A stretch of 64,000 nucleotides of DNA from Endothia cerciana (taxonomy: Eukaryota; Ascomycota; Sordariomycetes; Diaporthales; Cryphonectriaceae): assembly GCA_026119935.1 (NCBI GenBank), contig JALRMH010000004.1, forward strand, positions 1,362,411 through 1,426,410. Direction: 5' to 3'. A model generated the notes under the pieces. That model was not told the DNA's origin. It saw nothing but the letters and a program-made list of their open reading frames with translations, and made no database searches. Every line of letters starts with the position of its first letter. The stretch's first letter is position 1. The translations under genes and the position numbers were made by a program. Positions 10,458 to 20,320 of this stretch are shown here, in pieces.

Positions 10458-12334
10458 TCAGTGGTCCCACTCCCGGAAGGCCTTCTGCTTCTGTCTCGTG
10501 TTCCACCCCAGCTTGCCGCTGATACTATTCACCCAGTCCTCGCTCCGCCGTCCCTGCGCCTGCACGCTCGCAAAGGGGTACCGACTCGCCGAGATCGTGA
10601 CATAGTCGCCTGGGAACAGCTCGAGCCGCTCGCGGCCGTCGAACGAGGCCCACGAGTTCGTCCGCGCGCTGTAAGGGACCCCGACGCGCAGAACGATGGT
10701 GTCGGGAAGGATGATGGGCCGGAAGTTCAAGGTGTGGGCACAAATGGCCGTCACGAGCATCACGGGATTCTCCGGGTGACAGAGCGATCCGCCCGCGGCA
10801 AGGTTGTAGGCGGTCGAGCCGGTGGGTGTGGACACACAGACACCGTCGGCGAGGACGGAGGTGAAGTGCTCGTCGTCGCCAAAGATCTCGCAGAAGGACA
10901 TTGCTAGGCGCCTGTTAGTACTCTGTTTAGAATATGAAAGGGTGAGAAGGGGAGAGCTCACTGGGATTCGGCCCGCGATCCACCACGATTTCGTTGAGTA
11001 TTTCATATGTCCCGTCCGGCTTGTGCGTGTGCTCGTTTTCCCTCTCTTCGCCTATCAGCTCTTCCACCAGGTCGCGCTCAGATTGTGGCACCTCCTCGCC
11101 TTCTTGACTCTGGCCGCCGGCTTCTCCGACCGTCTTGCCATCTGTGAGCAACACCTGCTTTCTTCTTTTCTTCTGGCTCCTCATGATGGTCCCTTCGAAT
11201 CGCAACCGTAAGCTCACTGTCACACCTTCCCTAAAGGCTCCGGTGAGCGTATTCCGATAGTCCTCGAAGTCGAATTTTGTCAAAAAACCCAAGCTTCCCA
11301 GCGCGAAGCTCAGCACAGGCGGGACGATCCTCTGGAAGAGCCAGCTAGCATACAACACCGTTCCGTCGCCACCGAGAGTGATTACAAAGTCGAACGTATG
11401 TGGTCTCACACGACATAGCTGCTCGTCCCACCACCTCAATCGCTTGGAGATACTCTTGCTGTTCTCTTCCTCCAGTTCGCCGGCTTGGACGTAATCCTTC
11501 CGTACCTCCTCGACCAAGCCGGGAGCGTCGAACTGCTTGTTTCCCTGGAGGTCCTTTTCCAAATATACCGTATACCTGACGTCCCTTTCCTTATCCAAGA
11601 GCCACCTGACCAGCTCCCTTGTCTTAGGAACAAGGTCTCGGTCGTATATCTTTGTCAATATGAAAACGTTTCGCACCCGGAACTTCAGCCGCATGCTCCC
11701 CAACCTCCGGCTCAACTCCCGGACGCCCCATGCCATCTCACTCAACTGCTTCTTGGTCAACAGCCGGCTGTGCAACGCGTCGTGGTCCGCGCCGGCCATG
11801 TCCATCTCCGATGTCGTCTTGGCGATCTGCTTGGTCCAGTTGTGCTCATCCGTTTGACCCACATCGCTGCTCGCGTCGTCCCCGTTGCCGCTTCCCCGCG
11901 ACAGGATCGCGCACTTGCCCTTGGGCTCGACCAGGCGGTCGCCGACGCCGTTCTCGTACGGCGAGGCCCCGTTTACTGCGTTCGCACGGACCTGTGGCTG
12001 CTGCGGTTGGTCGTGCTGGTCGGAGGGCCTGTCGCCCCCAGCGCCGTGCTGCTGCTGGGCGTGGCGCGCGCGCCGCTGGGACTCGAGGAACTGGTGGACG
12101 AGGCATTGGGTCTTGTCGTCCCCGCGCGGGCGGGGCCGTTGAGACTCGGAGGGGACGAGGGAGCTCTTGCGACGGTGGACATTGGCGGCGTCGAAGGTCA
12201 CCTAGAGGACGTGTCAGGACAGGGAGACAGAGGATGTGGCAGCGGTCCTGCGTCACCTCGACGGCCTTGGCGTCCTCGTCACTGGCGCTTGAGTGCGGGT
12301 CCTCGAAGGACACTTGCTTGTCTTTGCCACCCAT
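10458..12334 (-). CDS. NAD kinase (ATP-NAD kinase)
   Basis: Exons on the minus strand are 12334-12257, 12201-10962 and 10903-10458. Introns of 55 and 58 bp preserve frame and the product is 587 aa. The enzyme phosphorylates NAD to NADP, supplying NADPH for biosynthesis and oxidative defence. The catalytic and nucleotide-binding GGDGT motif is at residues 303-307. The conserved NADK segments VVDRGPNP, FGDDEHFTS and PTGSTAY follow, then SWASFDGRERLEL near the C-terminus. The last intron splits the codon for the Thr after DRGPNP. The first 150 residues or so are low-complexity and Gln/Arg-rich, as in fungal Utr1-like enzymes. No clear mitochondrial presequence is visible, so a cytosolic Utr1-type enzyme is more likely than Pos5. 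The gene is divergent from the alpha/beta hydrolase. Confidence 0.95.
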
Positions 12335-12878
12335 GATGGTGCGGGCGGCCAGTCGAGAGGGGTGGCCTGCACCTGGTCAAGCTGGGGCTGGAAGGGTTCG
12401 AGATGATGAGAAGGAGGAGGAGAAGGAGGAGGAGGAGGAAGACGATGGGGTGTTATGAGGGTTTGTCAGGAAGTATAAGTAAGCGCAAGGGCCTGGCGGC
12501 GGTAGCGGGGGCTACTCTGGCGTACCGATGTCATAGCTCCCCCCACCCCCCACCACCTTGCATGTACCATAGCAATAGTATGTCCGGCGTATCGAACTTG
12601 ACTATGTCAGCTGCCCTAACCCTGCTAACGAACCTTCATCAACGCCCACGGCTGGACGGACGTCGACCCCGAGACCCCATGAGAACGTTCTCGCCGGGCT
12701 CGCCGTCGATATGTGGTTTGAGCCGTGCATTGGTTTCTAGATTATGCCGCGTGATATTCATAAATCCCGATAGCCTCATGCCACTTTTGACCACAGAGTT
12801 CGGCCGCTCAACTATGAATCGACCCTCGGGGCCATCTCGTGAGACACGCCTTGTGATATAAGCAGATTCGTCCACATC
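12335..12878. other. Divergent promoter region
   Basis: A 544-bp stretch between the NAD kinase and alpha/beta hydrolase start codons. It contains an AGG-rich purine repeat (about 12405-12445), which would read as a CT-rich leader for the NAD kinase transcript. Confidence 0.6.
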
Positions 12879-14038
12879 ATGGCGAGCACTCGAGAGACAT
12901 TCTATATTGGCGGAAGATATGTCCAAAACGAGGACCAGAGTCACTCCATGCAAGGCCAGATGTATGTCGAGCATCTCAAGCCCTTCCTTGGCCCTAGGCC
13001 GCAACCATATCCCGTGATCTGTGTCCATGGTGGCACGCGGACAGGAGCAGTACGTCAGGCCAGCTGAAGAATGTTCAGGATATGACCGACCCTCTGTGAA
13101 GCTGTCAGACTGACACACTGCAGGACTGGCTCACCAAGCCCGACGGGAAGCCAGGCTGGGCCGACTACTTCCTGGCTCACGGCTACGAGGTCTACGTCGT
13201 AGACGTTCCCTACCGCGGCCGAAGCCCCTGGAATCCCAACGTCGGGGGCGTGATGACCCTCTCGGTCGAGAAGGTCCAGGAGAGGTTTACTGCATGCGCT
13301 CGGAATGGCACCTGGCCCCAGGCAAAGCTGCACATGCAGTGGCCGGGGTCGGGCCTCAAGGGCGACCCGATCTTCGATCGCTTCTTCGCCTCGGGCGTTC
13401 AGATGATCCGCGGCCAGGAAGAGCAGGAGCTAGCGTCGCAAGCCGCCCTCGCGGCACTACTGGACCGCATCCAGAAGCCGGTGATCTTCCTGTCACATTC
13501 TAATGGTGGCGGTACACCGTACTTGGTGGCGGACGTCCGGCCTCGGCTGGTCGAGCTAATTGTCTCTGTCGAGCCAAAGGGTCCGCCATTCGGGAGCACC
13601 GGGATCATGCCGGGCTTAGGGAGCCGGTACGGTGTGTGTCAGGCACCTATCACGTATTGCCCGCCGGTGGCGGACCCGGAGAAGGATCTGGTCAGGGCGA
13701 TCAGGATAGCTGAGTCCCCGGATCAGAAGGACGCGATACTGCAAGCTGAGTCGCCGCCGCCGCGAAAATTGGCCAATTTGACACACATCCCAGTGCTCGT
13801 GGTCACAGGCCAGGCCTCGTACCATGCGGAGTACGATTGGTGCACTGTCGAGTATCTGCGCCAGGCTGGCGTAGAGGCGGAGCATCTCAAGCTGGAGGAA
13901 CGAGATATCCTGGGGAACGGCCATATGATGTTTATGGAGGAAAACAGCGATGAGATTGCTTCCGAGATAGATGGATGGATCGTGCAGGCACTGGAAAGGT
14001 TCCCAGCTGACGGGTTTTTAAGGGAGAACTCCTCTTGA
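12879..14038 (+). CDS. Alpha/beta hydrolase (fungal esterase/lipase-like)
   Basis: Exons are 12879-13049 and 13124-14038, with a 74-bp phase-0 intron, giving 361 aa. The N-terminal VICVHGG segment is the oxyanion-hole HGG region. PGWADYFLAHGYEVYVVD forms the next strand and helix of the fold. The nucleophile elbow is SHSNGG with the serine at about residue 183, a less usual form of G-x-S-x-G with Ser in the first position. The catalytic His is probably in LGNGHMMFME near the C-terminus. No signal peptide is visible, so the protein is probably intracellular. Relatives in filamentous fungi are mostly uncharacterised esterases. The substrate is unknown. Confidence 0.88.
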
Positions 14039-14223
14039 AGACCACTGGCCTTGAATGGTGTTAGACTCTTGACTGTACCCTCGTTAGACTGGGGTTCTAA
14101 CTTTATGCTGCTCATCTAGGCATTAATACTCTGATATGATCTAGTTCATGTGCCTGACCTCGTTTCGTGGCCAGAACACAGTACATGTAATATAGAAAAA
14201 CCAGGCTGGGATCTCAAGAAGCT

Positions 14224-14312
14224 GCCTGGCTAGCTCAATCGATAGAGCGTGAAATTCTTACAGAGTTTCCGGTTCTGAAATCTCAAGGTTGTGGGGTATG
14301 TCCACACTCCAC
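14224..14312 (+). pseudogene. Degenerate tRNA-Lys(CUU)-like sequence
   Basis: The first 30 nt closely match a eukaryotic tRNA-Lys 5' half, with GCCTGGCTAGCTCAATCGAT followed by AGAGC (box A, D-arm). An anticodon arm with TTCTTA then appears to be interrupted by an intron-like insert of about 15-20 nt. The 3' half keeps AATCTCAAGG and GTTGTGGG, but the T-loop reads GTATGTC instead of GTTCGAN. No 3' strand complementary to GCCTGGC is present. Several differences from an intact tRNA-Lys are C-to-T or G-to-A changes. I infer a decayed gene copy that cannot form an acceptor stem. Confidence 0.6.
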
Positions 14313-14502
14313 GGAATCTTCTGCTCCATAGCCATCCTAATACTGCCTTCAGTTTGACCCCCACGTCGGGCTCAAGTCCCGTCCAAGATTTCTTTCTTTG
14401 GCATTTTCTTTTTGGGCTGACAACTTTCTGCTCCGACTCATGTCCGAGCTCTTCCCCTGATCTCTCCCCGGAGGATAAGCTTCAAGGTCCCACGTTGTTA
14501 AC

Positions 14503-14530
14503 TTATTATTATTATTATTATTATTATTAT
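14503..14530. repeat. TTA trinucleotide microsatellite
   Basis: A 28-nt uninterrupted run of TTA units about 320 bp upstream of the EF-Tu start codon. Confidence 0.95.
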
Positions 14531-14849
14531 CTTCGCGCTTGGGGTTCATTGAAAGAGGTATGAGGTGGGGGAGGCTGACTTGGAAAATCTCATTGGAATT
14601 GGCACGCTTGACAGCTGCGGACCCCTGTAGATCCTGCTTATCCATGGAAGAGTACACTAGCGGCAGCCCGAATCAATTGCAGCATGATTGGAGACGCGTG
14701 TGGCCCGTGCTCAAAAAATTACTGCAGAGCTCTCAGGTCGAGTTCTCATAAGCACCTCGCGACGCCTCCTGACCGTGATCCCCTTCCGTCTTGGGCACAT
14801 CCATCTACTCTCCTTGTGTTTGTGTGGTTGTCTCTTTTCCTTCTCCACA

Positions 14850-16297
14850 ATGTCGTCCTTGAGAACGTTGGCTCCGTTCCTGCGGACAGCCCGCACCTCT
14901 TTCAGATCTGGCAACCCTTTAATATCACTCCAGCGACAATCCACCTCGCCTGTTCTGAACCTGCGCCGTGGCTATGCTGTCTATGAGAGAACCAAGCCTC
15001 ATGTCAACATTGGTCAGTACCGTCGCAAGGCGCTCTACTGACTTTTCTGAGACTGACAAACCATCCAACAGGCACAATCGGCCACGTTGACCACGGAAAG
15101 GTACATCAGGCTCTCCCAATCTCTCACCACGCGACCGGGCTAACCACAGCTTCCTGCGACTAGACAACACTTTCCGCCGCCATCACCAAGAGGCAGGCCG
15201 AGAAGGGCTACGCAAACTTCCTCGACTATGGCTCCATCGACAAGGCCCCCGAGGAGCGCAAGCGAGGTATCACCATCGCCACCGCCCACATCGAATACTC
15301 TACCGACAACCGCCACTACTCCCACGTCGACTGCCCTGGTCACGCCGATTACATCAAGAACATGATCACGGGTGCTGCCAACATGGATGGTGCTATCATC
15401 GTCGTTGCCGCCTCCGACGGCCAAATGCCCCAGACCCGAGAGCACTTGCTGCTGGCCCGCCAGGTCGGTGTCCAGAAGATCGTCGTCTTCGTCAACAAGG
15501 TCGACGCCCTGGAGGATCCCGAGATGTTGGAGCTTGTCGAGATGGAGATGCGCGAGCTGCTGAACACCTACGGCTTCGAGGGCGACGAGACCCCAGTCAT
15601 CATGGGCTCTGCGCTCTGCGCCCTTGAGAGCCGCCGGCCCGAGATCGGCGAGCAGAAGATCGACGAGCTGCTCAAGGCGGTCGACGAGTGGATCCCCACG
15701 CCCGAGCGTGACCTGGACAAGCCCTTCCTCATGTCCGTGGAGGACGTCTTCTCAATCGCCGGCCGTGGTACCGTCGCCTCGGGCCGTGTCGAGCGTGGTG
15801 TGCTGAAGAAGGACTCCGAGGTCGAGCTGGTCGGCAAGGGCGGCGAGACCTTGAAGACCAAGGTGACTGACATCGAAACCTTCAAGAAGTCCTGCGACGA
15901 GTCCCGCGCCGGTGACAACTCCGGTCTGCTGCTGCGTGGTGTTCGCCGCGAGGACATCAAGCGTGGTATGGTCATCGCCAAGCCCGGCTCCGTCAAGTCC
16001 CACACCCAGTTCATGGTCTCCCTGTATGTCCTCACCAAGGAAGAGGGCGGTCGCCACACTGGCTTCATGGAGAACTACCGCCCCCAGATGTACATCCGAA
16101 CCGCCGATGAGTCCTGCGCCCTGTTCTTCCCCGAAGGTACCGAGGATGCGAGTTCCAAGATGGTGATGCCTGGTGACAACGTTGAAATGGTTGCTACCCT
16201 GGTCCACCCTGTGGCTGTTGAGGCCGGCCAGCGTATCAACATCCGTGAGGGCGGCAGGACTGTTGCGACTGGTCTGGTCACTCGTATCATTAAGTAG
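14850..16297 (+). CDS. TUF1: Mitochondrial translation elongation factor Tu
   Basis: Exons are 14850-15012, 15072-15100 and 15164-16297, giving 441 aa. EF-Tu delivers aminoacyl-tRNA to the mitochondrial ribosome with GTP hydrolysis. The first 45 or so residues are rich in Arg and Ser with few acidic residues, a typical mitochondrial presequence, before the [18 protein letters not shown] segment. The P-loop GHVDHGK-T spans the tiny 29-nt second exon and the start of exon 3. Switch I ([12 protein letters not shown]), DCPGHADY (G3) and NKVD (G4) are all intact. Domains 2 and 3 continue to a normal C-terminus. Introns are 59 and 63 bp. The organellar-type N-terminus and bacterial-like domain sequences separate it from cytosolic EF-1 alpha. 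Confidence 0.97.
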
Positions 16298-17081
16298 AGA
16301 CTACTTGGTGATAACAGATGAGCATTTAAGGATACCAAGCAAAGCTTGGTCACACCGAGGTACAGGGTGAATTGCATTTGCATCACACTTTCAGGGCTAG
16401 GTCAAGGGAAGATGGGAGTTTGCAAATGATGTGCAACGGCATGAATCTATGTATACTTCAGAGACAGCACTGTACGAGTTGTGTCAGAAACTACGGGTTC
16501 TTCTCCCCTCACCTCACCTATTTCATGTTTGTCATGGTCCTGTAGTTTAGACGAGGAGACGGATTGATACAGCCCTCCAGTGTCAGACAAGGCTTTCTCC
16601 AATGGAAGCTACAAGGTCGAGAACAGAAGTATCCCGAAAATAAAGTCTCATAAGGCTCGGTGGCGATCTCTGACTGGGCTTGGAGTTCCATATTACCGTC
16701 TCATAAGAGGTCGACAATGGCTTTCAAGAGGACACGTGCAGCCTCACAGCGCAACCCAACACAGTAGACCCATGAAGACGTGGCAAGCACGGCGAGAATG
16801 TTTGATCTGGTCGTTTCACTCGTGTATCCGATGTAGAATGCCCGGTTCTAAGCCATCACACGGTCCTCCCAGTTGGTCTTCCTCAACTTTTCCATCTTTC
16901 CAGGTGGTGTCCCATGTCCGATCGTACCACCAACGCCAAATGCAAAGCGCAAAGACCCCAGCCGGCCGGAGGGTGTACATCGCGTGGGGTCTGTCGAGGA
17001 TGATGACTACTGCATCTCGTGTCGACTGGAAACCGCGAATCCCCCTTTCGTCCCCTGCCCCCGTCTCGTCCAAGGGTGCAT
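16298..17081. other. Intergenic region between convergent genes
   Basis: This is the 3' flank of both EF-Tu and RPS29. A frame open from about 16580 has no recognisable features, and I see no gene here. Confidence 0.6.
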
Positions 17082-17457
17082 CTACTTGAGCTGCAAATCC
17101 ACATGTCAGTACCAGGGCATTAGATGTTGAGCTCTTCAAACATTCGAGTTTGCCAAACTGACGGGGGAGGGCTCGTTTGCGCACCTTCTGGAAGCCAATG
17201 TCGGCGCTCTTCTCGCGGAAGCACTGACGGCAGATGTTCAGACCGTACTTGCGGATGAGACCGGCGCGGTGAGTGCACACACGGCTGTAAAAGGAGGATA
17301 AAGGTCAGCATCTCATCCTCCGGTCAGTTGCATGCCGTGTCCAAGCTCTTTCTTTCGCCATCCCAATTGTCCTTCTGTAGGGTGTAGATTCGTACCACTG
17401 GCGCGCGCCCTTGCCGTAGCCACGAGGGCGAGAGTTCCACACGGATTCGTGAGACAT
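17082..17457 (-). CDS. RPS29: 40S ribosomal protein S29 (uS14)
   Basis: Exons on the minus strand are 17457-17396, 17284-17185 and 17090-17082, with all three junctions in frame. The product is 56 aa, exactly the usual eukaryotic S29 length. The protein sits in the 40S head and binds one zinc ion. The Cys-x2-Cys pairs are visible as CRVC and CRQC, inside the family signature [15 protein letters not shown]. The N-terminus [12 protein letters not shown] matches fungal S29. The final exon contributes only Leu, Lys and the stop codon. It was placed from a CTGAC branch point and CAG acceptor just upstream, and it restores the expected IGFxKxx ending. The first intron splits the codon of the first zinc-binding Cys. 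The gene shares a 525-bp promoter region with the divergent ERp38 gene. Confidence 0.93.
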
Positions 17458-17982
17458 TATGGGCAGTAGTGCTTCGATTGACCTGATGGACTTCCGAGGT
17501 TGACTTGTCGAGTATGGGTTCGTTGAATTACCGCGGTCGAATCGTTCGTCTGGCTGGCGAGAGGTGTGGTCGGGTGGAGTTTGGCGACGGGCGCTGCGGA
17601 AGTCTTTTTCCTCGCAAATTGGGAAACCGTGGGTTTCTTAGGTAAGCAGGAAGCAAGCCCCGGCAGGCCTGCCACTCGGTGACCCCCCGGGCTGCTATTT
17701 CTTATCGCCTTATCTTAGTGTCGTTTTGAAGTTCCAGGGGGTTGCTTTGCCACATGCCAGCAACCGCTGGGAAGGAGCTCTGTAGTTAGCATTGAATTGG
17801 TGTCCAGCCAGTGTGTCCTCTTTTGCTTCACATCATCCTATCGGCTGATTTCAAAGCAACACTTCATCTCCGTACTTAATGGTAGCTGGAGTACGCACCT
17901 TTTCCGTCGTTCTCTTTTGAGGTCAACCTCCATTGATCAATAATATACCCAACTACCTCCACATCGACATCCCTTTGCAACG
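17458..17982. promoter_or_regulatory. Shared divergent promoter of RPS29 and ERp38 genes
   Basis: A 525-bp region between two start codons pointing away from each other. It is pyrimidine-rich close to the ERp38 ATG. I could not identify a specific factor site with confidence. Confidence 0.55.
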
Positions 17983-19165
17983 ATGGTCCTCCTCAAGAGC
18001 CTCGTGCTCACCAGCCTGACAGCCGTCGTAGCCGCCAAGTCAGCAGTCATAGACCTGATGCCCTCCAACTTCGACAAGAATGTCTTCGATAACGGCGTGC
18101 CGACGCTCGTCGAGTTCTACGCACCGTGGTGCGGCCACTGCAAGAACCTGGCCCCCGTCTACGAGGAGCTGGCCTCGAGCCTCGAGTTCGCAAAGAGCAA
18201 GGTCCAGGTCGCCAAGGTCGACGCCGACGCCGAGAAGGACCTCGGCCGCAAGTACGGTGTGCAGGGCTTCCCCACGCTCAAGTTCTTCGACGGCAAGAGC
18301 AAGGACCCGGTGGACTACAGCGGTGGTCGTGATCTCGAGTCCCTGCAGAACTTCATCGCTGATAAGACTGGCGTCAAGCCGAGGAAGAAGGCTGAGAAGC
18401 CATCGGCTGTGACGATGTTGACGGATGCCACTTTCGACAAGGAGATCGGTGGCGAAAAGCATGTCTTTGTTGCCTTCACAGCGCCATGGTGCGGACGTAA
18501 GTCCATCGCCTACCCGTAAACACCTCTGCTCCTTTGGTCCACCCAGCTAACGTGTTCACCCTTCAACAGACTGCAAGAAGCTCGCCCCCACGTGGGAGCA
18601 ACTCGCCAACGACTTCGAGAACGAGTCCGAAGTGCTGATTGCAAAGGTCGATGCGGACTCCGACGGCAGCAAGGCGACCGCTCAGGCCCAAGGCGTCTCC
18701 TCCTACCCGACCATCAAGTTCTTCCCCGCCGGCAGCAAGGAGGCTGAGCCATACAACGGCGGCCGCTCCGAGAAGGACTTTGTTGCGTTCCTGAACGAGA
18801 AGGCCGGCACGCACCGCGCTGAGGGCGGTGGTCTCGACGCCACCGCCGGTCTGGTGGACGCCTTGAACATTGTGGTCGACAAGTTCGCTGCGGGCCAGAC
18901 CGCCCTGGCTGATGCCGCTGCCGAGGTTGCCAAGGAGGCTGCGGGCTTGAAGGAGGGCGCCCAGGCCAAGTACGCCGAGTACTACGTCAAGGTCTTCGAC
19001 AAGCTGAGCAAGAACGACGACTATGCCTCCAAGGAGCTGGCGCGTCTGGATAATATCCTGAAGAAGGGTGGCCTGGCGCCTTCCAAGCTGGATGAGTTCA
19101 CTACCAAGTCGAACATCCTGCGTCGGTTTGTCGAGAAGGCAAAGGACGTCAAGGACGAGCTGTAA
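17983..19165 (+). CDS. Protein disulfide isomerase ERp38 (two thioredoxin domains, ERp29 C domain)
   Basis: Exons are 17983-18496 and 18570-19165, giving 369 aa. The protein makes and rearranges disulfide bonds in the ER lumen. A signal peptide covers the first 18 or so residues. The first thioredoxin domain has the active site APWCGHC (Cys50 and Cys53). The second has CGHC at residues 170-173, and the single intron splits the codon of its histidine. An alpha-helical C-terminal part of about 100 residues matches the ERp29/P5-like D domain. The last four residues are KDEL, an ER-retrieval signal. This architecture matches fungal ERp38/TigA-type PDIs. It shares an upstream region with RPS29, and a small HSBP1-like gene lies convergent downstream. 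Confidence 0.96.
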
Positions 19166-19474
19166 GCCGGGATGGGATATCTGGAAGGGTGAGATGTCAC
19201 GACTAGCTGGATTGGAAGGACAACGGCACGCAAGCGGCTTTCTTACGTTCATCACTGGGATCTTGATTTGGCGTGTAAAATGCATAGGGAGAACGTGAAT
19301 GAGATTTCGCATGGAAACACTTGCTATGCTTCGTGACTTCGTGAAATTTGTTGCCGGGCTTAGCGTTTGTCGGCGCCGAGTGCCTAGCCGTCAGAGGCCA
19401 ACGCGCTGGCCCCCATCCCGTCAAATTCTACTGGTGTCGCCGTCAGACCTTGACCATCCCCCTTCTCCCATGGC

Positions 19475-19828
19475 CTATGACTGTTTCGAGTTCGAGTCTC
19501 GATCACCGTTCGCAGCCAGCGTAGCCTCCAGGTTGTCGATCCTCCGTGACATCTCATCCACTTCGCCCAAGATTAGCCACTCACTGTTGCTTGTGGGATC
19601 CTCGCACACTGGGACTCACTCTTTGCAAAGATCTCACTGGAGACACCGGCGAACTTGTTGGATAGGGTGTTTAAAAGGTCATCCAACTGCTGTGTCAGCT
19701 CGGCGCGCGCATCGTCGGTTGCCTAGACCGGGGCGGTCAGTTCGAAGGGGCTCTGAGCAGATGGAGGTGGGGGTGGACAAGCGTACGACAGGAGTTGGAG
19801 CATTGGACTCGCTGTTACTTGAGGACAT
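19475..19828 (-). CDS. Heat shock factor-binding protein 1-like coiled-coil protein
   Basis: Exons on the minus strand are 19828-19787, 19722-19620 and 19560-19475. Introns of 64 and 59 bp have GT/AG ends, and the first has a CTGAC branch point 12 nt before its acceptor. The product is 76 aa, the same length as human HSBP1. After a short Ser-rich N-terminus comes ELTQQLDDLLNTLSNKF, then a junction reading FAKMDEMSRRIDNLEATL. Both have the continuous hydrophobic heptad pattern of HSBP1, and the second half matches its R-I-D-D-M-S-x-R-I-D-D-L-E core. HSBP1 binds the trimerisation domain of heat shock factor and damps its activity. It is also related to the WASH-complex assembly factor in animals. 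The gene lies between ERp38 and the Dsc ligase. Confidence 0.8.
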
Positions 19829-20320
19829 CTTGACTGTCAAGACCTGCTTGTTCTACCGGGTTTTCTTTGACAGCTTGCGTCCTGGTGGTAACCGTGAAGC
19901 TGTCTTGTCAGGGAGAAAGGGGTTTCCTGTTGGGTGTTGATAGTAGGAACGTGGTAACTGCGCTTGGCCAGAAGCGCGGCGCCGGACCTTGGGTGCTTGG
20001 GGGCTGCATTAGCGAGCGGCAGGGCTCCCAGTGGCCCCAGTGGAAGCTACACCTGTATGCCCAGGTGCAACTTCGACACCGACTTCAACCATTGCACGCA
20101 GCTGCTTCCATCCGCCTGCAAAACTCTTTCCGAGCACCACGACTGCAGCGCACGACTGCCGGCATGCTCGTCTGAGGCATCTGTGGCCGGTTTAGCGAGC
20201 ACTGCGCGTCCGGAAACCAGCAGCGTGCAAGCACTTACAGGCGTGGTGGCCTGACATCCTGCTGAACCCGTCCCGACCCACAACGCTTCACCCCGCAACC
20301 CTCCACCACCAACCACAGCG
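19829..20320. promoter_or_regulatory. Divergent region between HSBP1-like and Dsc ligase genes
   Basis: About 490 bp separating two start codons that face away from each other. No specific site was recognised. Confidence 0.5.

Larger units (their letters stand above)
14039..14849. other. Intergenic region with tRNA relic and microsatellite
   Basis: Contains the tRNA-Lys relic (14224-14312), a TTA microsatellite (14503-14530) and the promoter of the EF-Tu gene. No protein gene is visible. Confidence 0.6.

Noticed and set aside
11485..12336. 283-codon plus-strand frame over the NAD kinase
   Set aside because: Shadow of the NAD kinase gene. The encoded sequence has no domain.
16580..17089. 169-codon frame downstream of EF-Tu
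   Set aside because: It overlaps the 3' end of RPS29 on the other strand and has no family features.
19299..19940. 213-codon plus-strand frame
   Set aside because: It overlaps the HSBP1-like gene on the opposite strand, which has consistent exon structure and family similarity.
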